64,000 nucleotides of DNA from Branchiostoma floridae (GCF_000003815.2 NC_049995.1:4169747-4233746); one strand, 5' to 3'; shown: positions 16,715 through 29,295, counted from the first letter of the stretch. Notes: generated from the sequence alone by a model not told the origin. Program-made: numbers and translations.

Positions 16715-19700
16715 CTAGGAGGTAGATGAGTCCTCTGTTTGACTGTTCGCTCTCCAGGATAAGTATGTGTTCCACCCTAGAGCCACAATGTTCATCACTA
16801 ACAATCTGCAAAGGAAAGAAGAACATCAAATACACTTAAGCTACATAAATAAGTAACTTCCATTCAAGAGCCAAGTTTAAAAAAATCTGAAAGTTGTGAA
16901 CAGATTCTGCCCCTGAGAAAAGGTTGTCATGTACAAATGTGTACCCATTTTTTAGTCCAAATAACTTTCTGGTCTGTCTGGTTTGCAGTTAATAAAAGAC
17001 ACATGCTTCTAGGCTAGCTTATGTTTTATGAACAATGAAGTTTTTTAACCCCACTGCTTGTAAGTCACCGACAAAAAAAACCATCAAAACAAGAGCAACA
17101 TTTGAATATCAATATATATTGGTTGAACAAAACTAAACATCTCAACAGAATCATGTCTAGGTGCAGGTCCAGATCTAATTAACATGAACCTCTGTACTTA
17201 AATCTTGGACCCGGTTAAGCAAAACCCGTATCCACCCCTAAATGGCACTTACCTTAGGTTCAGAGGAACAAAATAAAAGTTGGCTAACTGGACAGCAGGC
17301 CAGAGCTAGAGAGAAAGAATGAGAAAAGTTGTCATCTACTTTTTCACATTGAAGAATTCAGAATGTATTGCTTGCTTTCTGTTTACATAATTCAAGATGA
17401 TACCATAGAGACAGTCATCAAAATCATCTCACACTCTAGAAGTTCCGATAAAAGAAAGAAGAAGAAACTCCTATACCCCCTCCCCCTTCATCTATTTTTG
17501 TATGGTTCATAATTCCACATACTTTGTAATTGTTCACCAGTGTAGACAGGTACTCCTGAAAAGACAATTGATTTGTTATCATGGTGCTTCAGTTAACATG
17601 AATTTATTTATTAAACAAATCTATTGTAAACTAACAAGGTTCAAAAGTGACCAATCCTAATTGAACACCAAAATAAACAAATAGAACCCCCTATTCTATT
17701 TTGAACACCTCCATCAGTGGGGCAGAAATGGCCAAAGAAAAAGGCTACTAGTATATGCTAAACGATTTCCTTATGTGTATGGAAATACCATATATGAGGT
17801 AGTTACTTTACATTCTGGAAACATGCTTACTTAGTATACATATGATTTACCTTCTTCACTAGTTGCTTGATATCCTCCCATGAGTCCCATCTGCTCAGCC
17901 CTACCACAGGATAGAACGCACCCAGGAAGAATGGGGCCATCAGGGCCTGGGGTAATCAATGGAAAAGAGAATAAAGAAATATTTACTAAATATTAAATGA
18001 ATGGATGGTTCGTTTGTGAAGATTATACATCCAGGAATATAATGAATAGATGAAAGTTCAATCTCTTCTTCTGGATAAATCAAATTTAATTCAGACGTTT
18101 CAAACGACATCCGCCGTTCTTCTTCAGTGAAATAAAAATAAAAGTTTACAACTCTGCGGAATAAGGAATACTTCTTACGTTCTAAATATACAAAAAAGGT
18201 AACGGCTAAGGTGTTCTAAAGTAAACATGGTAGGTAACTACAGAGGTGTTCTAAACAGCGTTCTAAATAAACAAAAAGGTAACTGACAAAGGTTCTGTGA
18301 TACATTCTAGCAAAATAAGAAAGTGATATAATGATAATAAGTGTCTATATATCAATAAAACCATCATTTACTTTAAACATCATTCCAAGCACTGGAAAGG
18401 TCAGTTCAGGTTGGATGGATGAATGGATGAATGGATGACAAAACATACCAATGATTATCCCTGCATCCATCAAGATCACAAGAATCTACAGGAATGCTTT
18501 GTCTGTTTTCTCTTTTTTAAAACTTCAAAATCATCTCCGGATGGATTTTTCAAACATACTAAACTGGGATTTTGAAAAAAAAAAGGCATGGAATCAGCAA
18601 AAGCTCTGACATCAATATCAAACAGTACTACAGAACTGACCTGATCTAAGAACATCTTCTTAAGGGCTGCGGACGGTCCCGTAGTGACGACCACTCTTTC
18701 TAACGTCACCAACCATGTTCTGAGAACTGGTCCCTGGAAGACATGAAAACACATTTCTAAGCCCAATGTTTTATACTGTATTCATGTTGTACAGTCAAAC
18801 CTGTCTATAGCGGCCACTCAAGGGACTGGAGAAATATGGCCACTATACACAGGTGGCCACTAAAGATAAAATGTTGATCAATTGACCATGAGCAAGCTAC
18901 ACATGATTTCAGTTCCCACTAATCTTTCTCACCAAGTAACATTGTCTTGATCGGTAAATTCACCGACAAAGACTTGCTCAAGGCAGGCAACCTCCTGCTA
19001 CCGCCAAAATGACCCTGTCAGGAACTCCAAATCCTCGCAAACTACAATTTCAAACTCGGTGCAGGGTGACATAAGGCTGCAGTATGGTTGCAATAGGCAG
19101 TGTTTCTGTATCAACGGGACCGGAAATCGTGTGGCCGTGGCCGCGTTGGTCAGGTGGCCGCTAAGCCTATTTCTTAATCATTACGAATCCAAGGGACCGA
19201 CAAAAAGTGGCCACTATGGCCAGGTGGCTGCTATGCAAAGGTGGACGCTAATACAGGTTTGACTGTATTGTATTGACTATTGTGTTGTGTTGTTTTGAAC
19301 ACAGGAAGAATAGCTCAAATTCTACTCTGCAAGCAGAGGTTGGAATGATTGTGACCTTCTTCTCATAAATAATGTTACAAACTCCAAAATGGATCGTACC
19401 AACAGAGATGAGCTTTCATGCTAATATTATATGCCTCTTTTTCTGTCAGCCGGGGGCACATGTGAAAAGAAAACAAAGCAAATGAGAAAGAATTCTATAT
19501 ACATGTACTTGTTAAGCTAGTATAAAAAGCAACAAGCATATGGATCATGTACTGTAAATGCAGAAACTTTTGCGGTGGTTTAATGTTCCCCGCGTTTGCG
19601 GTTTTTGCATTGGTTGCTTCACTGCAAAAAACCACCGCGAACATTTTCCCATGGCAGTAAGAGACTACAGTGCATGGTGCTACTTAATTAAATGCATCTA

Positions 19701-20948
19701 CAGTAGCCTCCTTCATCAAAACCGAAGAGCTCTACTCACCACCCAGCAGAGTCCAACAGCCGACATTCGTGCCGTGCGAGCATAGTCGTAGGTCTGGAAA
19801 GTCCGTCTTTCTACACCGATCTGCGCTATGGCATCCCCAACAAGAAACAGCACACCTACATGTAGCAATGGTAAGAATAGATGTCAATAAACATGTGAGC
19901 CATAGTCATCATCATCGGTCGGCTGCGGCGCAGGCGACTGTAAGTTTCTTCCAAGACCTTCTGTCCGCAGCTAGATGACGAACTTGCTTTGCGGTGATAG
20001 TAGTAGCCTGGTATCCAGCCGTATCATAGCTACCGAGTCTCTTCTGTCCTCACTCTCAGTGGCGGCGGCACCGGGGGGGCAGGGGGGGGCGGCTGCCCCC
20101 CCGGCAAATATGTTGGGGGGGCGGCGCCCAAAAAATCAAGCTGAAACCTTGTGTATTTTTTTGATGATGGAAATTTCATAAAATCAAGCTAGTCTAACAG
20201 CATAGTTTACCCCTGAAAATGCAAGAAATGGCGTTTCAGAGAGTCCCGATTTCAAAATTTCGCCAGACCTCCCTTGTGACGACTGTGTCTTCGACGCAGG
20301 ACAATATGTTGTGGGAGCGTTGCTCTGAAAAATCTTTTAAACCAATAGAAATTGTACTATCGTACTTAGCTTAGTTTACAAGCAGAATGTGCCACTGAAA
20401 TTCAGGAAATGAATTTCAGTGGCGCCTCCGCCGCGACAGGTAGCGCCTTCGGCGCTACGTAAGCGTGTTCCACAAAATTCTGTCAGTAAAAGTTCGCCCC
20501 CCCCCCAGACGAAATTTCCTGCCGCCGCCTCTGACTCTGGAGCTGGATAGCAGGCTATCATAGTAGTAGTAGCCCAATCCTGACTGTCCAGTAAAATAAG
20601 AAAGTTCAACCATTGAATCAGAGAGTAACAATCAAGAAATGTTATGATCTTCCCTCCCTAATATATTCATGCGAGATTGTTGTGCTCTGTCCATCAGTAT
20701 TGGTTCATGACAGTGAAACAACCAGAGGGGCGAGTAAGAACAGAAAGAAACAACATGCCCCCTACCCGGAATCGAACCGGGGTCGATAGGATACAAAATT
20801 GGTATCAATAGTTTGTGTCAGATATTTCTTTGGAGAAAAGCTGAGTGAGTGAAGAGATAACGTTCTAAACTTTACCCGTGGTCCCGACTTGAGTCCTGAA
20901 CGGATAGACCTGTGCAAGCCTCACGTAACCTCTCCACAATCCGGCCAT
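16715..20948 (-). CDS. MPV17: MPV17, mitochondrial inner membrane protein, complete
   Basis: Four-helix inner-membrane protein of the Mpv17/PXMP2 family, linked in vertebrates to maintenance of mitochondrial DNA. Seven minus-strand exons: 20876-20948, 19740-19855, 18641-18733, 17851-17946, 17523-17555, 17253-17305, 16715-16805. All are GT-AG with agreeing phases, giving 184 residues (human 176). Markers in order: MAGLWRGYVRLAQVYP start; GDAIAQ with VERRTFQ in exon 2; GPVLRTW and LKKMFLDQ in exon 3; PFFLGAFYPVVGL in exon 4; NYKLWPAVQLANFYFVPLNL across exons 5-6; and WNTYLSWRA near the C-terminus. The WPAVQLANF and WN-YLSW motifs place it in the MPV17 branch rather than PXMP2. Introns 1, 2 and others carry three MITEs. 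It is head-to-head with the start of a small gene candidate at 21670. Confidence 0.96.
18792..19265. mobile_element. TA-flanked MITE, Tc1/mariner-like termini, in MPV17 intron 2
   Basis: Bounded by TA on both sides (18790-18791, 19266-19267) with mirrored ends CAGTCAAACCTGT and ACAGGTTTGACTG. The interior repeats GTGGCCACTA-type phrases. There is no ORF of note. A second, interrupted copy lies on the opposite strand near 30150-30820. The TA duplication and CAGT start suggest Tc1/mariner mobilisation, which is inference. Confidence 0.8.
19552..19703. mobile_element. Short TA-flanked MITE, copy 1, beside MPV17 exon 2
   Basis: A 152-bp element flanked by TA, with ends CTGTAAATGCAGAAA and reversed CTGTAGATGCATTTA (10 of the first 11 bases match). 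The interior carries phrases such as ACCACCGCGAACATT. It ends only 36 bases from the exon 2 donor of MPV17. A longer relative is at 37920-38102 and a decayed one near 32915-33020. Confidence 0.75.
20057..20533. mobile_element. hAT-like MITE, GC-rich, in MPV17 intron 1
   Basis: Ends CAGTGGCGGCGGCA and, reversed, CAGAGGCGGCGGCA match at 13 of 14 bases. ACTCT directly abuts both ends (20052-20056, 20534-20538), suggesting a 5-bp target duplication. CAGTGGCG-type termini followed by long C or G runs are typical of hAT-derived nonautonomous elements. The interior has an inner palindrome around GCCACTGAAATTC/GAATTTCAGTGGC near 20390-20424. Confidence 0.8.
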
Positions 20949-21669
20949 AGCTAGTCTATTCTCTGTGACTTATCAGCGAAAATATCAGTTAGTTTAATTT
21001 TTGTGGACCTTGTACGACCGGAATTACATGTCTGAAATGTCTGAAAGTTTTGGCCTGGAAATCTAACCCGGAAGTAAACATGTAAACATGTGGAGAGTGC
21101 CGCACAACATAAAATACTACATCATGAATAAACTAATAAAATCGCTCCTTTACAAACACTAAAATGACTTCTTTACATAAAGTATGAAATTTATAATGAT
21201 TTTTTGGTTTAATTTTTAGTTTTATATTCTTCATCCAAAAACTATTGAGTTTTGAACTGTTTCAGCAGGTGAGATTCGAAGCGTTTATTTGCGCTCTATC
21301 TACATTCTTTGACGAAACCACTATTCTAATGGGGTTGTGAAAATTACAACAATATTTTTTTGGTTTGTATAATTGTCATATAATATTCGACAGCGTAATT
21401 AATCTTAATACATGTTATCTTAGTATAGATGTTATTTACAGATATGTAGATGATTTAAGTAATTTTCTGCCGAAGTTAATGTTTTTTTTTCTGTCACCAG
21501 TAATAGTGGTGTGTTCCACAGGTCAGAAGGGTTCCTTTTTTGAAATCTTTGGTTTACATGTTTATATATGGCGATACGACGTAGTTTCTGTGGTGTAGGT
21601 TGTGTTTTGGCGGGAACTCTGCAGCGAGGATCGTCAAACGTCTTGTCCCAGTTCGTCAGGAATCTTAAG
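20949..21669. promoter_or_regulatory. Head-to-head region between MPV17 and the gene candidate at 21670
   Basis: About 720 bases lie between the MPV17 ATG and the candidate plus-strand ATG. No TATA box is placed with confidence. GC-rich GGCGGGAACTCTGCAGCGAGG at 21610-21630 precedes the plus-strand ATG. The divergent promoter is inferred. Confidence 0.35.
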
Positions 21670-24600
21670 ATGCCACCAGAAAAGAAGGAGGTGAATTTAC
21701 GTAACAGTTTTGACTACTTGGTTTGATAGAAATCTTGTTATAATTTTTCTCACCGGCATTTTTTGTTTCACAGGAGAGAGGTTTTACTCGTGACTCCAGA
21801 AAATATCATAATTCTCAAAATCTCATTATTTGGTAAGCTATCTGAGGTACATTGTGTGTATCATTCACTGAAAACACTAAAAGTAATACAGAACTTTAGT
21901 TAAGGTTGGCTATGATAGCAGCTTGTCCAGACGAATAAACAAACTTTAAATACATATTTGGATTGTGGCCATTCAGGTTATCCTAATCTTCTTGCAAGTG
22001 AATTTGTTACATAACGTTATATTTTTGAAAACATGTTTACATATTCAAGAAGGAAGCATGTTTACAATACATATTATGTGTTTATCTTTAAAAAAAAAAT
22101 AAGATACACTTCTCTAAGACTATGTAAGATTTGGGCAAAATTAAATCCCTCCATTTACAGTATCAAGACAACATTTTTTAGCACATTTGCATTTTATATT
22201 CTTTAATCTTTAATAGTGTTTGTCAAGTGGGCAAAAACAAGCTGCATGGGTCCAGTGAGTTGGAGAAATGCCATCTCAAACTAGACCTTCCTGATTCTTC
22301 TAGATCATGCCTGGAGTTTCTTGGAGAGGAGTACACAAAATATTTATGCCAAAGTCTCTTAGTCTTGCGTGTATGTGATACCCGTGTGGTCATGACCTCA
22401 AAGCAAGGTCAGGGTTAACTCGGTCCAAAATAGACATTATGGATCATCTCAAAATCTGGTCACCTCTAAAAGATTTTAATTGCTAACAAATAATTCTTAT
22501 TACATCATTATATATTATGAATGATATAGAAATGAATCTAAAACCCCCATAGTTTGTATTGGCCCCACTAGAAATAGTAGTACATTGTAGTAGTAGTAGA
22601 ATGTGAAAAAAAATTGTTCACCACACCCCTTGAAAGAAATGGATTGATCCGCTACCAAAAGCGTTACACAGAGGGTTCACGGAAAAGACTAGGCTGTCTA
22701 CCTGAGCTGTCTACCTGTCCTGGCTATCACGTCAGGCTACTCAAGTCTACGAAAGCCCATCGGTACAAAAGCTGTTTTAGCAGTATGGGCTGTTTGTACT
22801 CATTAAAGAAGATTTGTGTGAAGGAACATTGTGAATGGGCTGTATGTGATATGGGCAGTGTGTAAACGGAAGGAGCTGTTTGTGAAAGAGCTGTGTTTGA
22901 AGGAAATGTGTGTGAAGGAGCAACTGACCTTGAGCCCTTGGGAAGAGCTCTTAACACGACTTGTCGGGCTGATTGGATTAGTCTTAAAGACTGGTGGCTG
23001 GTTGGTCAGTTGTCGTATTGTGGCATTCGGGAAGAAGTTTTACAGTGCCACTGTAGCCTCAGTATCTTTCTCTTTTCCAAAAGTGTACTACACAGTGGTT
23101 CTTTAACGTGTGGATCTCCTCAAATATGTGACCGCCAATTAACTACCCGGGGGACCGCCCTAATCGAAGTTACTCATTTCTCTACTTTTAATAGTGAAGT
23201 GAGGAAAGTCGTGTTAAGAGCCCTTCCCAAGCGCACAAGATCGGTGGCATATCAACTGATTCAAACCCAGAGCCTCTAGGTTATGTAACAGACACAGCTG
23301 CTTCACACAAATCCCGTCACACACATCAACTTCAAACACAGCTCCTTCACAAACAGCTCCTTCACTGAGCACATACAGCCCATACTGCTAAAACAGCTTT
23401 TGTACCAATGGGCTTTCGTAGATCCGAGTAGCCTGACGTGATAGCCAGCCCAGGTAGACAGCCCAGGTAGACAGCCCAGGTAGACAGCCCAGCCTTTTCC
23501 GTAAACCCTTACACAGAAGGTATAAAGTATCCAGTTTACAGATTTATATCTGTCATTTGTTTCTTCAGGCAAAGGGAGGGATGGCAGAGACAGGCATAAA
23601 GAAAAACAGAGTAAGTATGATATTTTGAACTTAAAATTTAAAGGAATCTTCATATGTTCTACTCTAGCAAGGACGTTATGTAATCTCCATGGTTGTTGTC
23701 ATGCATTGTAATCAAACAAGAATGAAAGAAAGACACAAAATGTTAATGCTTGGAAAATGTTGATAGTAAGTTGAGTTGTTAAGGAATATCAAGTCAGCAA
23801 TATTAATTCTCGGTGTCAGTAGATAGGGTCTGAAACTGAAACTGACAGCTAGAACTATTAATACTTTTGTATGAAAGAAAAATGTATGCAGATATGTGTC
23901 TTTCCTCAGATACTAGTATTTTTGTTTGTTTTTTCATTTCATTCATCAGTACACTTTATACTGTAATTCACTTTGTCTTCTCGGTACCAAACTTTCACGG
24001 TCTGGGAAAATTTAACTTGTTCTCGGAACAAAATGTTCACTGTCGAGGCAAGTGCGAATGAAAAAAGTCTATGATTTATTTGTTATCAGTAATGATAAGT
24101 TCACGTTACAGTCTTCACCGTGAAAACCGTGAGCATAACAGTACATTGAAAAAATCAGGAATTACCGTAATTATATGATAAAAGTATAACTTGTAAAAAG
24201 AGGTAACGAAACCACAACATACTTTGATGTACAAAAGTCTGATAATAACATTTATGCTCATTGGATTACTATGAATTACTGTTTATGATAAATGTTTTGG
24301 TATCTAAAATCAAAAAGTAGTGAGCTTATATCCACAAAAGTATTATAAAGTATTCGATATACATACAGATTAGAAGTGAATTGTGTTTCGGTGCCCTTGG
24401 TGGCATAAACGCATAAGAGAAGTATTTTGTGGAAAACTCTGGAACATACTTCAGAGTAGCTACATGTAAAGACACGCGTATATTTCATTTCTTTATGGTA
24501 ATAAGAAAACAAAGGATAATATTACACCCAATAATAGACATACATGCTACTGTTATAGATAGGGTCATATATATGATATAGGACATTTGAACTGACACGC

Positions 24601-27600
24601 ATCATGACGCATGTATCTCATAACATATCCAATATGTAGCTGAATATGATACTTTCCAATAGTATCAGTTGTTTAAACAAATATTCTTGTTGTCTTTAAA
24701 TTTGAACCAGCAACTAAAAATACAACAGATGTATTGTAAATTGGGGTGGGTACTGGTACATTTTACAGGTACGAAACTGTTTTTTCTTCTTGGACCAGTA
24801 AAAAAAAACGGACTTGAAAAATATCAATGGACTGGTTAGAAAATAAGCACACAACAAGAACAGTATTAAAACGCCAGTGGGAGTTGAATACTCCTACTGG
24901 CAAACAGATTCTTTGTAGAAAAATGGACCATTCGATTTCATGGACAATCAATCTCAAGTTCGGACCTGGACCTGACCCTCTGGACCTGAACCAGACCTGT
25001 ACCTGAATTTTCTGTACTGGTACCCACCTCTAGTTATAATGTTGGGCAGTTGGGGGAGGGTTAAAGGAACATATACACAACCATCTCCTACTAATACATG
25101 TATGTGTAGCATGTATCCACTGGGCAGTGAAAGAGGTAATCCTTGTAGTTACAGGTTTGCGATAGCACAACCTGTTTTGTTTTCGTTAGCGGAGTAGGGC
25201 GCCGCCATGTTGTATTATAGGGCGCCGCCATGTTGGATGATGTCAAGGGAGTGAGGCATGCTGGGAGTGAGGCATGCCGGGAAAGTTGGTGCCATGTTGT
25301 GTGAGGCATGTTGGGAAATGTGTCGCCGTGTTTGGTGTGGGGCATGCTNNNNNNNNNNNNNNNNNNNNNNNNNNNNNNNNNNNNNNNNNNNNNNNNNNNN
25401 NNNNNNNNNNNNNNNNNNNNNNNNNNNNNNNNNNNNNNNNNNNNNNNNNNNNNNNNNNNNNNNNNNNNNNNNNNNNNNNNNNNNNNNNNNNNNNNNNNNN
25501 NNNNNNNNNNNNNNNNNNNNNNNNNNNNNNNNNNNNNNNNNNNNNNNNNNNNNNNNNNNNNNNNNNNNNNNNNNNNNNNNNNNNNNNNNNNNNNNNNNNN
25601 NNNNNNNNNNNNNNNNNNNNNNNNNNNNNNNNNNNNNNNNNNNNNNNNNNNNNNNNNNNNNNNNNNNNNNNNNNNNNNNNNNNNNNNNNNNNNNNNNNNN
25701 NNNNNNNNNNNNNNNNNNNNNNNNNNNNNNNNNNNNNNNNNNNNNNNNNNNNNNNNNNNNNNNNNNNNNNNNNNNNNNNNNNNNNNNNNNNNNNNNNNNN
25801 NNNNNNNNNNNNNNNNNNNNNNNNNNNNNNNNNNNNNNNNNNNNNNNNNNNNNNNNNNNNNNNNNNNNNNNNNNNNNNNNNNNNNNNNNNNNNNNNNNNN
25901 NNNNNNNNNNNNNNNNNNNNNNNNNNNNNNNNNNNNNNNNNNNNNNNNNNNNNNNNATGGTGGTAACGATGCTGTGGAACGTTGTGAACTTGTTGTCACG
26001 GACTTGTCGGAAAGACCAGTAGGGACGACAGCCGCACAACAGATGATTAGTCTGTTTTAAACAAGGACAACAAAACAACAACAATGGGATGGTGGTAACG
26101 ATGCTGTGGAACGTTGTGAACTTGTTGTGACGGACTTGTCGGAAAGACATGTAGGGACGACAGCCGCACAACAGATGATTAGTCTGTTTTAAACAAAGAC
26201 AACAAAACAACAACAATGGGATGGTGGTTTTATATGCGATCTTGATGTGTTAACGATGCTGTTTAATGTTGTGAGCTTTGTGGACTTGTGGAGTTGTCGG
26301 AAAGACATGCCATAGTAGCGACGACAGCCGCACAACAATGATGGTCAGTCAGTGTTGTGGTGAGGTAGTGGTTTTGCATGAGATTAAAATGTTATATGAG
26401 TCATAGCTGTTCATTTTTGTATATTAAGTTTTGCTTCTTACAATATGTAATGATATGCTTTGACAGGGCGGTTTTGGAATTCAACAAAGTAGAATTTGAT
26501 ATGGTAAATGATTCAGAATTAAAATAAATGTTTACCGATGTTTCTGACAACGATTTTCTTCCTCTGATAAACAATGGTATTCTTGGACATGTAACTAATT
26601 CTTTTGGATTCTGATTTGAAGACGACCACGTTAACGATAAAGAAATGACACAGAGATAGGGATTTCCGTACACTGGGCACGGGAGACTTTGAACGTATAC
26701 TAACTGCGACGTCATAATGCTATGTCACTCGGTCTGTTGCTCTCCTGAATTGCCTTAGAAATAAATCTCTCGTCTTTATATTCTGTCTTACCTGACAGAC
26801 AGTTACACAGCTGTCCGCTCACATCACACAACATTGTTACTAGTACTTTATCTCGGTCTGTTGTAGTTCACATTATCAAATTTAACGAATTGCCGGAAAC
26901 CGTCTGAGAATAATAATCATGGAACAATATAGACTAATACATGCCGGTACATACAGCAACCATTGCGTTGTATCTAGCTTGTTGCAAGTGACGGACTGAA
27001 ATGCAACATCAGCTTGCATACATAATATTTGTAAGGTCCCGTTGATGTATTACTCCAAATTACGGCCCAAAAAAGTAAGCGGCTGCACGGAGGTGTTTTT
27101 TTAGCGATGAGAATTTTCCTTTTATCCAGCCCAACTGATCTCTAACGTTAGATTGGTGAAAGTTTCTTTCTACTTCAAGAAATTAGCAGGCAATGTTCGG
27201 TAGCTGCGGTCTGGGTCGGAGGCACACAGTTCTGAGTTGTGCAGTCCCCGTTGCGGTGTGTACTAACTTCATGCATGTTCTAATTGTCATATAAGACTGA
27301 ATGTTTAGCTGTTGTCGTAAAGTTTTTACAAGATAAAACGTAAATGAGCGCAACAAATAATAAATAGAATAAACATATTTCAAGTGCGTTCATTTTGTAC
27401 GCGCCCATGTGAAACACGTATTTTTGCATGCCATTACTCCCAATGCAGTTAAAAACTCATCAATGAGACCTTACGTGCGTCTGTATGGGACTTCCACCAT
27501 TCGTAAATCCGCACATGGTTTGATTTGGACCGTCGTCGTCTGAGTCAATTACATTACTTGTATATTCTTTGATACACATACTCTCACCTCTCAAATAGAA

Positions 27601-28596
27601 GTACCCCCTGGAATAAAAGTACCCCCCGGACAAATCTTCAAAATCTAATAAAAGTACCCCCTGGAATAAAAGTACCCCCCGGAAAAATACCAAATTGACA
27701 TGTAAATGGGTCTGCCTGCTCGTTTGCACTCGTTTGTGGTATTTAGGCATACCGATGTAAACTGTGTCCATGCTACTTCTGTACAAGAGAAGAACTTGAA
27801 GTTCAAGTTTCAAGTTCAATAAAAGGTAATATATAAGATTGATTTATAGTATTCGTAATTTTGTGAAAATTTACATGATACTTGTACATACATTTTCTAC
27901 TTGGAACTTGAAGCAAGTGATCATGGAAAATTTTTATAATACTTCAAAAAGAATGGCTACATCACACTGCCATAATCTTAGAATGTTTATCATATTTGGA
28001 CTTTTGCCCTTGGCTGTAAATAGACCGATGCCNCGATATCCACAAAAGCAGAAGTTATTGTAAGCAGTTTTGAATAAAAAAACACCAGTTCAGTGGAAGA
28101 GTGACGTCGGACAGCTGGAAACCACAAAATATGGATAAAGAATAAAAGATAGAAAATCACAGATGAAAAGTGCAAAGAATAATCTTAAATCTGGAGTGGA
28201 AGTCAGAATGAAGGCAAACTCTGACCAAGTGTTGCAACATTGATTGGACCCTTGTTGCATACACTGACACAGCGCTCAGTAGCTGCTTGTAGAGTCGCAC
28301 CACAGTCACAGAGTTTGAAACCTGGACCTGAGTTTTCTACTTACTGTCCACAGGGATAGAGGTTGTTGCGAAGCTTGTTCTACCGCACACAGGGCTATTT
28401 CATACGGAACTTCACATACAGAATTACTTTTGTTTGACATCATTAAAAAAAATTCTGTATTGAATTGATTTAAATTTTGTTGCAGGTGATGAGGACAAAT
28501 TTAGAGTCCATTCCAAGTCACTGTGGATGTTTGTTTGTATGTCCAGGACATTTGATACTTCTAATGTATATTTCAAATGCTGTTTTAATTCTATAA
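21670..28596 (+). CDS. Unrecognised small gene, tentative exon model
   Basis: I do not recognise this gene. A possible first coding exon at 21670-21690 reads MPPEKKE before a GTGAAT donor. A second possible exon, 23569-23610 (acceptor TTTCTTCAG, donor GTAAGT), reads AKGGMAETGIKKNR in phase. A third, after TTTTGTTGCAG at 28486, reads to a stop at 28594-28596 with a hydrophobic end (GHLILLMYISNAVLIL). Joined they would give 57 residues, perhaps a small membrane-anchored protein. A further splice-bounded stretch, 21774-21832, is open but its phase does not fit the 23569 exon. The splice sites are good; the protein is unsupported by any family. The long introns are filled with repeats, so the model may be wrong in part or whole. 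Confidence 0.2.
22660..23520. repeat. Foldback-type long inverted repeat
   Basis: The left arm (about 22660-22957) and the right arm (about 23210-23520) are imperfect reverse complements. Paired landmarks are GTTACACAGAGGG/CCCTTACACAG, CTGGCTATCACGTCAGGCTAC/GTAGCCTGACGTGATAGCCAG, AAAGCTGTTTTAGCAGTATGGGC/its complement, and CTCTTAACACGACTT/AGTCGTGTTAAGAG. About 250 bases separate the arms. The order of landmarks is preserved along 300 bases, so this is one large hairpin-forming element, not chance. Confidence 0.85.
23447..23495. repeat. 14-bp tandem repeat in the right foldback arm
   Basis: The unit AGCCCAGGTAGACA is repeated about 3.5 times. The other arm has only two diverged units (CTGTCTACCTG), so the array expanded on one side after the foldback formed. 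Confidence 0.85.
24743..25030. mobile_element. MITE with GGTGGGTAC termini
   Basis: The ends GGGGTGGGTACTGGTACA and, reversed, GAGGTGGGTACCAGTACA match at 16 of 18 bases. The element is about 288 bp with no coding capacity and contains GGACCTG repeats near its 3' end. A target duplication could not be defined. Confidence 0.7.
25190..25956. repeat. Degenerate short repeats running into a 608-base N gap
   Basis: Before the gap GGGCGCCGCCATGTTG occurs twice and GTGAGGCATG(C/T) several times. The gap itself is 25349-25956. The repeats on both sides suggest that the assembly collapsed or failed in tandem-repeat DNA. Long ORFs spanning these Ns are artefacts. Confidence 0.7.
25957..26345. repeat. 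132-bp tandem repeat beside the gap
   Basis: The unit beginning ATGGTGGTAACGATGCTGTGG starts at 25957 and 26089, and a diverged third unit starts at 26221, an exact 132-base spacing. The first two units differ at only a few bases (CCAGTAGGG/CATGTAGGG, AGGACAAC/AAGACAAC). It resembles the edge of a satellite array hidden in the N gap. Confidence 0.85.
27031..27474. mobile_element. MITE with GGTCTCATTGATG termini, copy 1
   Basis: Ends GTAAGGTCCCGTTGATG and, reversed, GTAAGGTCTCATTGATG match at 15 of 17 bases. The interior is clearly homologous to 30293-30779, for example CTGATCTCTAACGTTAGATTGGTGAAA against CTGATATCAAAAGTTAGATTGGTGAAA, and GGTCGGAGGCACACAGTT against GATCGGAGGTACACAGTC. No ORF. 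Confidence 0.8.
27596..27684. repeat. Short tandem repeat AAAGTACCCCCTGGAAT
   Basis: Four imperfect copies of an 18-base phrase, AAAAGTACCCCC(T/C)GGA(A/C), in two pairs. A related reverse-strand sequence appears near 30980-31060, where runs of G follow AATTTGGTAATTATCCG, so both may derive from one repeat family. Confidence 0.7.
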
Positions 28597-29295
28597 TTAT
28601 TAACCTTGTTCTGTTAAACTTTGGAAATCTTCATAATGTGCCGTTTGATACTTCTAATGGTTTCTAAATAATGATAACAGCATTCTACCAATATTTATCA
28701 TTTTTTGTACCATTTTGTAAATGGTTCAGTGGGCTGGGAAGATAGCAATTCACACATCCTTGCAAACTATGGCAGGGTGTCATGTAACAATGGCTCACTA
28801 CAAACGACTCCCCAGCACCCAGCAGGGAAATCTAAAAACATACAGAGGCAACAATAGGGCTTACTTTAATGGGGGCAATAAACTAATTTTGCCATTTGGC
28901 AGTAGTTTGATAGTTCTTAGAAATAATGATATTTTGTACAATTACTTTCAAAATGTTTCTAAAATATTAAAAGAAATCAAAGTAGATTAACATTTTCTTA
29001 GTCAATTTTGAAAGAAAAATTATTTGTTGTGGCTCAGATATTCTTTTATTGAAAATGATTCAGACTTATTACAAATATCACCTAAAACCCTCATTGTGAC
29101 TTGGAATGGACTCGTGTTTCCTACCGCATTACTGTAGATGTAGAATGACTCATCCAATGAATTGTTTGTCAATAGCAAAGTCAGATTATTTTTATTAATG
29201 ATTTCCCATAGTTATCTTAAAATTGATGAAACCATTTGGCTGAAGATGAGGTGGCTGTCATGGGCATATTTGGGCCTGTTGTGGTCGTGTTGGTG
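28597..29295. other. No gene recognised
   Basis: AT-rich sequence. The short open frames here lack splice context or recognisable motifs. Confidence 0.5.

Noticed and set aside
20755-20800. tRNA gene on the minus strand
   Set aside because: CCCCGGTTCGATTCCGGG makes a good T arm, but no matching acceptor strand or anticodon arm is found 70 bases upstream. It is probably a SINE or tRNA-derived fragment.
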